From positions 1 to 40,062 of the forward strand of contig CAICTM010001004.1 of assembly GCA_903772945.1 (NCBI GenBank): 40,062 nucleotides of DNA, read 5' to 3'. Origin of the DNA: Seminavis robusta. Its lineage: Eukaryota > Bacillariophyta > Bacillariophyceae > Naviculales > Naviculaceae. Position numbers and translations under genes: made by a program. The notes beneath the pieces were generated by a model. The model did no database searches, was not told where the DNA came from, and saw only the letters and a program-made list of their open reading frames with translations. This document shows, piece by piece, positions 1-10,850 of the stretch. The first letter of the stretch is position 1; every line of letters starts with the position of its first letter.

Positions 1-3000
1 GTAACAGAAGCATTCCACTGGCTCAAGGAGAACAATCGACTCTACCATGACTTGGAGCTTCCAACCATTGCAAATCCAACAGTAATTGATAACTCTTACA
101 ATGTGGAGTCAGAAAATTCAGACATTGAAATCAAAGAGGAAATGAAGGTTATCTTTCCAGACGCCACAATTCGAACTGCTGGGTGCGCTGATGCATCTGA
201 ATTCGATAGGGCCATAGCTGAGATCAGGTCAAAATGTGCTGGAGCTCTACCATACTTGACATCAAGACCTTCTTCCAAGTTGCTCAGAGATTATGAGGAT
301 GAAAATTTGATGCGTGCCTTCCCTTTGCAATTTCCCTACGGATTTGGCTTTCATGACGACTTTAATATCAAGGCATCTCAGAATGGGTACCTGAGCCATC
401 TGATATCCTTGTCTATTCCATCAATGCATGAAGCATGTTTTGTGTTAGTGGTCCACAACATGTTCGAGCGATGCAAGGCCCTGAACGGTGCATTGTGGCA
501 GGTAATGGGTGGCAGAGAAAAATGCGATGTCAGTGAAGAGGATCTCAATGCAGCCATTGCCTGTAAATTGAATGGACTTCCAGTTGTAAATGGTCCAGGC
601 AGCCGTTTTTTGGATTCTGTCCATTCCGTGAAAAAACAAATGGCACACACAAATGGTGCAGCTGCAGCTGCTCAGTCGAAATTTTTAACTTTAACACATC
701 ATTTTGGCTGCCCAAAAGTTCTTTTCACTGTGTCCTTCGACGATTCATTGGACATAAGGATTTTGGTTTGGTCCGAAGAGGAAGAAAGTCTCAACTGGAT
801 TGCTTCAATGGACAGTATGTCACCAGAGGAAGTGGCAATAGAAATGGACAAATGCAATGCCATTCGCTATAAATATCCAGGCTTATGTGCTTGGAACTTT
901 GAAGAGCTTATGGATGTTGTGCTGGAAAGCATTGTTGGAGATAATGCCTTGAAATTGGGTGTATTTGGAACCCTCCTGGCCTATGGACTTGCAGTTGAAG
1001 AACAAGGACGCAATACACTGCATGGACATATTCTGGTGTACACTACAGACTGGAACGACACTTTGAGAGATTTAAGCTCTTCTCATGACCAAGTTAGAAA
1101 GGCAGCTGAAAAGAAAGTGCTCTCCTTTGTGGATCGTGTCATCTCAACAGAATTGGTACCCAATGCACCATGGCAAGGGGACTATTGCCCCACATGCAAC
1201 AATGGCTTGCTGACATATGTGGATGAACAGAAATTGAGAAACCTGAGACACAAGGTCGGTTGCCAGGTGGAAAAGGGAATTATTGCATCTTGCCCCCTTT
1301 GCAAAGCTTGTTTCCAAGGGGATGAACTTGCTATGAAGCGGGTGTTACCAAAAGAACTGTGGAATGTGCCAGAACCAGAAAGGAAAGCACAGGTGGCTTT
1401 AGATGTTCTCAGGAACACAACTCCAACTGCAGAAGCAATTCCATCGGAACAAGCTATTGCTATCAACAACTACAAGTACAACCATCACCTAAGCAAACAC
1501 ACAAAGACTTGTTTCAAGAAGGGTGATGAAGGCCGGTGCAATCTTCCTGATATTCCGGAACCAGTCTCCAATGTTATTTACAGTGAACTGGAGTATGACA
1601 CATTCAACTGGAGGGGTGCAAAAGAAAGTCAGCATAATATCACCATCAGGCCAAGACGCCTCATGCAAGATGCTTCTACCAACTCCTACTGCATCCCAAT
1701 TTCTACTTGTAAGTGTCCAGCAAACTCAAATGTGCAAGTCACCACTGGAGCGAGACCTGCAATTTACTGCAGTTGCTATGCAGCAAAGGGCACCCAAAAA
1801 GAAGACACTGCAGAACTAAAGAAAGTGAGTTCCTATGTGGCTCATCGATTTCTAGAAGAGCACAAAGAGAACACTCTCTTTGAGGGGTTGTCGCGCTTAA
1901 TGGGCACGGTTATTGTTGGTACAAGTGAACATGTTGTGAGTGCCCCAATGGCTGCCTACCTGGTTCGCAACCATTCAAGGTTCAAGTGGTCACATGACTT
2001 CAAGTACATCCCTATTCGTGAAATAGTGGACCTTATATGTCAGAGAACATCTGTCCAAACCATGAATATGTCAGTGTTGAATCACGAGAGTGGCTGTTTT
2101 TTAACCAGTGAAGCCCTCCACTATTTGCAGCGACCCAAGAAAAAGTTTGAGGATTATTGTCTGGTGGATTTCTTTGAAGAGTATGAGATCATTCGAAGTG
2201 ATACGCCCAGTGACACTGATGAAGCTGATGGAACCTTCACAATTGATGATGAAGCACATCCTGGTTACAAGAAGCAAATCATACGGAAGAGGAAAAAGCC
2301 TGTCCTGGCTCAGTTTTCCCATTGGGCCTTTCCTGATGCAGCTTCGTTTGGAGGTGACTTTTTGGAAATGAACCAGTATCCTGTGCAGACCTGTATCGAG
2401 AACTACTGTCGCACTATACTGGTGCTGTACCACCCATTCAGAACTCTTGAGGACATTACCATCGATGGTTCTTTTCATAAGAAGTTCAAAAGGCTTTATC
2501 ACTGTGGAGTCCCAGATCACATAAGGGAGCTCCTGTGCAATATCCAGATGTTCTACAATAGTGTACGTATGCCAGCAAAAGAAGATCCATTGAGATACTG
2601 TACTGAGTCATTCCAAGGACCTAAGTCAAACCACCAAGATTCACAGGAAGAGGAAGAAGATGATGATGACAATTTTTTCGACGGTGTCTTCAATCTGTTA
2701 TCATCTGAGCACAAACAGCTTACAGGAGCTATATCAACCAATGCGCCAGCAAAATTGTCACTGAACAACTTGCAAAAGGCTGGAGCCAGGGGATGTGGAT
2801 TTAACAACCTACCTTCTATTGCTGAGTGTACTCCTTCATTAAGTGATTCAGTAGAAGAACAAGAAAGAACAAATCTCTACAGAAGAAGAAGCGAGATTCC
2901 CACCCAATTCATTTCAGCGGGGGCATCACCACAAGGTAATTCTACTACAACAGCTGCTGCTGGTTCCAATGATATGACAGTACGGGACAAGCCAACTCCC

Positions 3001-4935
3001 TTCCAGCTCATGGAGCTTACCTACCGTAATACCAGACGAAGGCTGCAACTAGCTGAACAAACAGCAGAATTAGCAAGATCACTTGAGAGCTATGTGGAAG
3101 CCGATGGTACATGTTTGTCCATCATTGAATGGTCGCACCGACCTGATCTGAACTTAGACAAAGAACAGCAGCTTGCTTTTCAGATTGTTACAGCAGCATT
3201 TATGCTCACATACTATCAAGATGCAGAAAGTCTTGATCCATCTGTGTACAGAACTTGCTCTGACAATCCAAGCCAAATCAGACGTGACTTCAGAAATGAA
3301 AAGGGCAAACTCCAAAGAATGTCTAGACTACGTCACAACCAGTTGATTATGTATCTTGATGGTGCAGGTGGGGCAGGGAAAAGTCGTGTTGTTCAAGAGC
3401 TCCTAAAATATGCCCAAGAGTTCACCGCACGATTGGGTTTACAATTTGACATGCGCACTATTATTGTCAGTGCCATGTCAGGGGTTGCAGCTGTTTCAAT
3501 AGGAGGGGAAACAACTCATTCCGTGGCAGCATTCTTCAGAAACATTGACGAGAAAGATACCACTTGGGCCAATGCTCGATTGCTGATCATTGACGAAGTC
3601 TCTTTTATGTCCACAGCAGAGGTGGATCTGTTGGACGAAAAGCTGAGATGTCTCATGAGAAAGTACAATGCTCTTTTTGGTGGGATTCATATTCTCTTCT
3701 GTGGAGACTTCAGGTAAGCTCAACAAAGAATTCAAATCAACTACCAGGTACAGCTCTTAATAAAATGATCACCTCACTAATTGATTCGCAGACAACTTGA
3801 GCCAGTCAAAGGCAGTCCTTTATATTCCCCTTTCCACAGTGACAAAAAATGGATTAACTCCATTAACTGTTACGTTGAGCTTTTTGGATTACACAGATTT
3901 AGAGAAGATCCAGAATGGGGGCGCATTTTGTCCAGGTTGCGAAATGATACATATACACAGCATGATATCGATGCTGTCAACCAATGCTGTATCAAAGTCA
4001 AACCGAGAGCAATTCCTGGAAATGCATCATATTGTGTGTATGGCAATGCTGATCGAACCGCCATCAATGCCGGTGTCTTCTCTAATGTGTTGAAAGCACA
4101 TTGGCAAACATGTCAAAGTCTCCCGAACCATATTGTTGCAATTACAGCTGGAAACATGGTCCGTGTTAACAAGGCAAAAAAAAAGATACCGATGGAAGAA
4201 ACTGACAAGCATTACATCTTTGAGCACTGCGGAGATCATCGTATCAGAGCCAAAATACGGGGTCGCAGAGGGGGGCACTTTATTGACCCAATGTTGAAGC
4301 TCTACTATCATATTCCTTTGATGCTGGTTTCAAATGATGATGTGCCTAATGGGCATGCTAACGGGACCCGTGTTCTGTTGGAAGCTGTAGTCACAAAACC
4401 CAATGTCACAGCCTCCACAATCATTATTGATGGATATGAATGCCCAGCTCTGGATGCATCCAATGTTGATTATCTTGTTTGCAGTTCTGAAGAGGATCCA
4501 CAGAAAATTTTCAAGATCCATCCAAAAACTCTGCAATGCTCTATCCAGGCTCCCATTCCGAAGGCAATTGCTGGCCATGTACAAGCTACAATCAATTTGA
4601 CTGCCAGTCTGCTCCAATTTCCTATCATCACCAACAGAGCAACAACTGGCCACAAGCTACAGGGCCAAAACAAACACAACCTAGTTGTTGCAGTGTGGTC
4701 GAAAAGAAAAAACTGGAACTACGTTGCCTTATCTAGAGTTCGCACTAGACAAGGCCTCTATTTGCTGCAAGAACTACAGCACGATGCTGATTTTTCAATG
4801 TCACACGACTTGAGAGAAATGCGAAGGAGACTGTCAAGGCTGACTCCTGCTGTTTTGGAGTGGGATTTAGAAGAAGAAAGGAGAATGCGTGACATAAGAA
4901 GGAGGCATGCTTCCAATAGAGCTGCTTCAACATAG
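1..4935 (+). CDS. Helitron-type Rep/Pif1 helicase (RepHel), 5' partial
   Basis: The frame is open from base 1, so the start lies upstream. A 78-bp intron (3714-3791, GTAAGC...CGCAG) restores the Pif1 motif GDFRQLEP; the join gives 1618 codons plus stop. The N-terminal part is Helitron-like, with an HUH-type motif LHGHIL (His codons at 1021 and 1027). The helicase part has Walker A GAGGAGKS (about 3358-3387), Walker B LLIIDEVSF (3580-3606) and a C-terminal motif TGHKLQGQ plus NYVALSRVRT. This family nicks and unwinds DNA during rolling-circle transposition. The position where two catalytic tyrosines would be expected reads SYVAHRF (Tyr at 1834), so the second Tyr appears to be replaced. Apart from that the ORF is long and intact. 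Calling it a Helitron transposase rather than a domesticated Pif1-like gene rests on the HUH motif. I found no terminal CTRR hairpin that I trust. Confidence 0.85.
3714..3791 (+). other. Intron in the Helitron helicase gene
   Basis: The donor AG|GTAAGC and acceptor TTCGCAG split the Arg codon of the conserved GDFRQL motif. Without splicing the frame stops at 3715 (TAA inside the donor). Removing 78 bases rejoins it exactly, which strongly supports this intron. Confidence 0.9.
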
Positions 4936-6580
4936 CATAAATGATTAAACCGTATCCACCACATGAGACATTTTACATAGTTTTCATCTCAGATACATAA
5001 TCACAGGTAGAAATATTAAGTGCATAAGTCAACATGCCATTTCCAAGCTGTCTAAAAGCTACCGGATAAGAATCATTAAAAAATGTCTTGGTACAGTATT
5101 TTCCTGTGTGAAGTGCTGCCAAATTTTGGAACAACACACCCCCTTGGAAACCCCCATGGATTAAGTCGTGAGGAAACCTCACGGATGATGAGGTGAATGA
5201 CGTCAGTTCGAAAAGATCTTTGTCAAAAAGATACCGGATCTTTTCATTCCCAGAGGATCTTTTCGAGGCTGCCAGTCACACACTTTGATGCACTCAATGA
5301 AGCTCGAGCTATCCTCGAGGTGGCGTTCTAGAGCTCTAGAGGACAGGTCGGCAATAGGTTGCTCGTAATGGCGGTGCTACCACCCCTTTCCAATTCACCG
5401 CGGCAACATAATGCTGGGTGCTAGCCAATGCTGTTAATAGCTAGCGAAATCGTTACCTCTGCGATGAAGGTAGTGGTATTTTACTTTGTTTTTGGAGGCC
5501 CAAACAATTTGGACCTGCAAAGACGTGGTCTCCAGCAGAATACATGCTGGGAGGATTCTGGGCGTGTCGGTTTGGTGAAAGGAACGCTTCCGGAACAGAA
5601 GCTGGCTTAGAGTTCAAACCCTCCAAGTTTGTTGCCGCTAAGACTCGAGGCAACCCTCCGTTCTTCGTTGGATTCGTCGTAGCTGTTTGGGTCAACCGAC
5701 CCGTTCAACCAGAGCCAACAAGATACCAACCAGCAGGTAGATCCTGGCATCTGGCTCTCTTCCTGCTATCCGAGTTGCTTAGTAAGTAAAGAGAGACGGC
5801 CGAGCAACACTTAGAAGAGTCTAGAATATCAGATATTTACTCGATTACCAGCGAGATATTAGCTAGCGGAACAGCTCTGTTTGTTTGACAGGGTGAAATT
5901 CACAGGGTAACCTCTCCAGAACGACCCAGTCCCACAGAATGCGGTAGTAGACAAGCCAGTCTCCGATACCGGTAGCTACGACGACTGTGCGAAAGGCCGA
6001 TAACAGAGTTTCGGAGATGGCTGACTAGTTGGTAGGGCCCAAACCGAGAGAGCATGCCTGCTCGAGTTGAACAGTGAGATGCCACTGTGCCAGCCTGTCA
6101 AAAGCCCAGCAATGCCATACAGTACATGTACATGTATGTAGGATAGGCTGTTATTATAGTATTCACAACCAAAATCCCCCGTGTAAATCAGTGTCGTCGT
6201 CGTATTTAGATGGGTTGGGTGGTGGTGCTCTGTACCGAAGATAATTTTTTTAGAAAAATGAGGCTGGGCCGGCGATTTTGCTCACATTTTGATCAATCCA
6301 CCCTCTCGCCTGTAATTATTTGTTATTTATTTGTTGACTCGACTCGGACCGGAATCGAATCCATGCAACTAGCCTACGGTAGGCCTTCGGCATAGAAGAG
6401 ACTAGCCAGCTACCGGCTTGAGATGAATAGTGCTCGTCGAGCACTCTCCTGTGAATTGGAGAGACCAGAGTCGAGTTGCTTCTCTTGTCATCTAATTTTC
6501 ACAAACTTTTGTCATACTTCTTGGTGTGGTCTCTGGAAGGGTATCCTCACCATCGTTAGCTGGCATTGGCCTATAGAACA
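4936..6580. other. Intergenic; inverted repeats near the Helitron 3' side
   Basis: I see no convincing gene here. At 5176-5194 there is a 6-bp-stem hairpin (ACCTCA...TGAGGT). At 5209-5218 CGAAAAGATC is followed by its reverse complement at 5237-5245 (9 of 10) and again, fully, at 5256-5265. These lie about 250-330 bp after the helicase stop and could belong to the transposon's 3' region. CTAGAGCTCTAG at about 5328-5341 is another palindrome. The last few hundred bases should hold the promoter of the zinc-finger-like gene. Confidence 0.4.
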
Positions 6581-7839
6581 ATGCCACCATCAACGAGTAG
6601 CAAGAAAGAAGCGATTCCCGGTAGCAGTAGTGGTAGCAATGCCGCCAGTAGCGGTGGCACAGTAGCTACCCGTGGTAAGAAGAAGACCAAAACTGTGAAG
6701 AGGTTGTGGCTTCCGTGGGAGTTCTGCAAACTGATCGAGCCGCCGAATGGCGCTCTTCTCCCTCCGTTTGGCTGCGAGAAGCCGTCCAATGTGACTGTCG
6801 AGGAAAAGCATGTTATTGCAACCGAAAGTGAAACCCTGTTTCCGGTCGGTTTCTATGACATGACTCCTGCTAAGCGTGGAGTAACAAAGGGGCGAGGCGA
6901 TTGGAAGGGTAAGGAGGCTCTGCGCTTAGCTCACTGCTCAGCTGAGAAAAACGGCTGTCGCTTCAAGGCTCGCTTTTGCCGTGTTATGAGTGGGATGGAA
7001 ATCTTCACTTCGGGAACTCACGATGTAAGTTCTCGCGTGAGAGTTTTGTTTTATTAGTTAGAATCATCTTTCAATTGACTAAGTCAGTTGATTTTTCTTG
7101 TTTTCCATGTATACAGATTACGGCACACCTAACCCCTCGCAAAAGAGGCCTGGCCCCTGCTGCTCGAGCTATTGTGACAAAGTACAAAGAGGAATCGCAG
7201 TCAAAGCTTGTCGAATGGCTCAAGGACGGAGGCTTGTTGGATGGTGCCACAAACGATTTGGAAAAGGTGAAACAGCAAATTAAACGGCGCAAGATGACTC
7301 TGAAGAGAAAACAGAAACGTGTTAGTGGATCGTCACGAGTGGAGGGGGGAGAGGAAACTGATGCAAGCCTTGAAAGCGATGAAGTGGAAGAGAATGGCGA
7401 AGAGGAGGAAGAAGATGATCCCCTGTGCAGCGCCAAGATCAACATGTTGCAAGATGATTCCTTCGTATCACTCATTGACCCACCAGAAAACGTCCACGCT
7501 GGTCTCCCCAGGCATGAAGACTTTCAGTCTGACGAGGATTATTATTCTGAAGGGGTAGCTTTTACGGAGGCCATCCCATTCGGAGATGGCGGGCCCTACT
7601 CTCCCACCACCGTCATGATCGACGATGACTCACCTTCTTATTCTTTTCACTCAATGTTTGAAACTCCACCCCTTCTTCACGCCAACGATATCTTTCCTAG
7701 GAATTCTCACGAGTATCCTCTCACCCACCTCTCAGACGGCACAACCGCCAGCGAGAAGAGGGAGAAAGCCATGTCTCCGCCGCCACTCGCTGCTGGTATG
7801 GATCCATCTGGCGCATACTTCCAAGAAGCTGAAGTCTAG
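6581..7839 (+). CDS. Putative zinc-finger nuclear protein (WRKY/FLYWCH-like Cys-His pattern)
   Basis: Two exons, 6581-7024 and 7117-7839, encode 388 aa; the intron is 7025-7116 (GTAAGT...TATACAG, phase 0). ATG 6581 has A at -3. The N-terminus is Ser/Gly-rich and then basic. Residues 119-152 show C-x6-C-x20-H-x4-H, and the second His is supplied only after splicing. This resembles the zinc finger of the WRKY-FLYWCH group, but the spacing is not canonical. Next come basic tracts (KRRKMTLKRKQKR) that look like nuclear localisation signals, a Glu/Asp-rich block, and a Ser/Pro-rich tail. DNA binding and a transcription-factor role are inferences. A domesticated Mutator-type DNA-binding domain is an alternative. 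Its 3' neighbour is convergent. Confidence 0.6.
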
Positions 7840-8382
7840 TTTCGGGGCGCCCTTTCGGTCGAGCGTGTTGACCTTCTCCCCCAAGTTGCTAAGACGGTAG
7901 TTGCCCCAGAGTTTTCACCGTCCCTTCCCTTTGCTTCATATCAGTGCATGCAGTTGACATCTATCAAGAAAACCAGAAAAACAAAACCCGAATAACATAA
8001 TATATAGCTGCGCTTTGCAAGCCAAAACTGCAAACCTAACACGTCGCTCCAGTCGGCGTAGCCCACACAGCTTTGGTAGTCCTAATGAGGACTCTTCACG
8101 TCGTTGTCGTCTCGAGGGGAACTGCAGCTGGTTCGTCGACCGGGCGGTTCACGGCTATACGTCCAGTCAGCGTAGCGCACACAGCCCATGGCAGTCCTAG
8201 CTAGCAATCAAGACTCTTCACGTCGTTGTCGTCTCGAGGGTTCACGGCTACATACAGGCTAATACCGTTGCAAGCATAAAAAACAAAAGCACACTCTATC
8301 GTGCATTTAACTACATGTACCGTATGGGAAACTTCCGGTACCGGTACCAGTAGCAAACAAACAAGTTTCACTTTCTCCCCAA
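7840..8382. other. Intergenic between convergent genes, with an imperfect tandem duplication
   Basis: A segment of about 110 bp is repeated: 8048-8159 and 8162-8252. Both begin CCAGTCxGCGTAGC and share ACTCTTCACGTCGTTGTCG and GGTTCACGGCTA. The second copy lacks about 20 bp and has a CTAGCTAG insertion. At 8337-8350 lies a GGTACCGGTACC palindrome. The region must contain both 3' ends. I see no ORF worth calling. Confidence 0.6.
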
Positions 8383-9561
8383 TTACTCTTCGACCTTTTG
8401 CTTCTTGCTGTTGGCCACAAGGTTGCGGTCATGCGGTGCTTCCAGCAACTTGGCAAAGTTGGGTCCTCTGGGGATGATTGAGAATTTGTTCAAATGAGGA
8501 TGCGACGTGTAGTAGTGCATCTTGATTTGTGCCATGTCCACAGTTCCCTTGACTCCTGCCATTTGGTAGATCTCACGGCAATAGTTGAGAATAGCCGGAG
8601 TGTGCCGGACAGCGCGTGTGTTGCACTTGAAGTATACAATGTACACTTCATCAAACCTCAACAAAGTTGGGAAGAGGCGAATGTCCGAGAGTGTAATCTG
8701 ATCACCAGCGATGAACCGTTGCTTCTCGAGGATTTGAGCCACTCTGTCGAAGGAATCCGTCAACTCCGTAATTGCAGTTTCATACGCCTTTTGAGAGGAT
8801 GCAAATCCGCAACGGTAGACACCATTGTTCAAAGTGTTGTAGATCCATGTGTCAACAGATGCCATTTCCTCTTTGAGTTCTTCAGGTTCTAGGTCAAGTT
8901 TTGGATTCTTGGCGAATTCGTTGAAACACCCGTTAAGCATCTGAATAATCTCAGCAGACTCATTGGAGACGATGGTCTCTTTCTTCTTGTCCCAGAGTAT
9001 AGGAACAGTGTACTTTCCCTCGGTGTCCTTGGCTTTTTCATAGATATCACGAACGGCTTTGCTTTCGAAGAGAGGGTTGGGCTCGCAGCCATCCATGTGA
9101 CAAGGGAAAGGACCACCCAAGCCGATAGAATTTTTGAATGTTTCGTCAGAGCCTTTAGGAGCTCCAAAGACCCAACCACAGTGCTTGTCTTCGTCGTCAT
9201 CGGGTCTGGTCCTCCTCCACGTGGGGTGGACTACAGTGGTCGAAATCGCATCTTCCAATCCCTTGAGCGCACGTGTGAGGAGGGTTCGTTGAGCCCAAGG
9301 ACAGGCAGCGGCCACAAAAAGGTGGTAGCGCCCGCTTTCAGGGGGAAATTCTGCTCCCTCCTCTGCAATCAGTCAAAGCAGTACAGCATTCCGGGTCAGA
9401 ACTGGGCAACATTACATGTTCCACCCAACAGAACAGAACAGAACAGAACAGAACAGTATCATAAACGTACCATTGCTGATCCAGCTTCTCCAGGCGGAGT
9501 CTTTGCGCTTGAAGGAGCCATCCTTTCCCATTTCTTCGAGAGCTGTGCGGGCCTTGGACAT
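8383..9561 (-). CDS. ECM4: Glutathionyl-hydroquinone reductase (Xi-class glutathione transferase)
   Basis: Exon 1 is 9561-9471, the intron 9470-9363 (GTACGT...TTGCAG, phase 1), exon 2 9362-8383, giving 356 aa. The N-terminus MSKARTALEEMGKDGSFKRK leads to GRYHLFVAAACPWAQR, with the catalytic Cys at residue 51 in a near-canonical CPWA motif. The conserved HPTW, WDKK, NNGVYRCGFA and SDIRLFPTLLRFD blocks of the GST C-terminal domain follow. Family members use glutathione to reduce glutathionyl-hydroquinones, usually in the cytosol; no signal peptide is visible. It is divergently placed to a paralog at 10851. The intron holds an (AACAG)6 microsatellite at 9427-9456. The length matches the family. 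Confidence 0.9.
9427..9456. repeat. (AACAG)6 microsatellite in the reductase intron
   Basis: Six perfect AACAG units; on the coding strand this is CTGTT. It begins 14 bases inside the donor end of the intron, so length changes would be tolerated. Confidence 0.95.
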
Positions 9562-10850
9562 GATGCTTTGATGTGTTGGTAATACCGATGGTAAGCTTGA
9601 GGTGTTTGTATTGTGATATTGTGATGAATAATTGCGATGATGGCATCAGCTTTCAAGAGCTCACGTCAAAACGCGATAAGCCTCCGACATCGCCGTACCG
9701 GTACGCGTACGGCATACGGCACCAAAGGCCATTTCATTTTCTCATCGTGACGCTGACGTGTTCTTTATTATTTTATTTGTGCGATGGAAAGCATCCATCT
9801 CGATCACGGTTTGTGGTGTTGGCCTTGCGGCAGACATCGCGGTTTTTGTCCTTCAAGACTTCAAAGATTACAGCGTACAACGTGAAGTGTGCGTGTGTAC
9901 ATAGGTCTGATGATGAGTGAGTCAGCGTCTGCACGTTCAAAGTCAAAAAGACCCCAGCCAACAAGCTTGCAGCAGAGCCATAGCTATCGATGCCGCGTCA
10001 GCGGAATTTAGAACTGCATAGAAAACATGTAGTAGCTACATGTATGCAGGCGGGCCAACCATGAAAGCCGTCAAAAGAGTGCATATCCTCTTCTTCCGCC
10101 CTGGTACCGTAGCCAGCAGCGTCATGATGTAGCCTGGTCCATTCCTCCCTTTTTGAAGTTGGTTCTTTGGTCATCCCTGGTTCTGCCGAGTTTCCGGCTC
10201 TGGTCTAGCTAATTTTGCCACGCAACGTGCAACTCGACCTCAGAACATTCAAGCAGGGATGTCAAGCAGCACTGATAGCATACTACTATAATGTGATGAC
10301 GGATAAAGGTACAGGTTGTACCAATCTTGCCACCTCTCTTGGCCAATCGTTGAGAGCAGTATAAACTACAATACTGGCAATGGCTGAGCTAGTTCCGGTG
10401 ACAATTCTCCTTCGACGATATCCCCCACTTCATTGGAACTGCAACTTCACCCATGGCCTTCGGGTCAGCAACAAAACAAGCCCAAAGTCTAAAAACTATT
10501 AGGGGGGCTGACCGTGGGTTTAACGTTTTTGCCTCCGAAGCCCCAGCCTTAAACACTGCTTTGAATGGTTGCACATTTGATCTAAAATGGACGTTTCCTT
10601 GCTTGAACTGTAGAAAATTTCATTTAGTCAAAAAGAACGAGACTGTTAGAACGCGGGCGGATGCGTCTAAAAAAGTGGGCGCCGCACCTCTCTTCATAAA
10701 ATATTTTTGCTGCTTCCTCGTTTGTTGGCAATCAGAGTATTTGTTCTATCAAGTTGGTTGATGAGCTGTTGATAAGCTGTTGATGTCATCGGTTAATTGA
10801 TTCCTCATTCATTTGGACGCTGTGAGTGTCTATCGCTCCATGGTGCTACG
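9562..10850. promoter_or_regulatory. Shared 1.3-kb region between head-to-head reductase paralogs
   Basis: The start codons of the two paralogs face away from each other across this segment, so both promoters must lie here. CCAAT occurs at 10321 and 10343, with TATAAA at 10360-10365; these are only candidates. GCCGTAC and GTACGGC form a stem around CGTACCGGTACG (about 9692-9713). A plus-strand ORF (10453-10761, 102 aa, ATG start) resembles nothing I recognise and I do not call it a gene. A short upstream ORF starts at 10840, 11 bases before the downstream gene's ATG, and ends at TGA within it. Confidence 0.5.

Noticed and set aside
10453..10761. 102-codon ORF between the reductase genes
   Set aside because: It has an ATG but no recognisable domain, and it lies in the likely promoter region.
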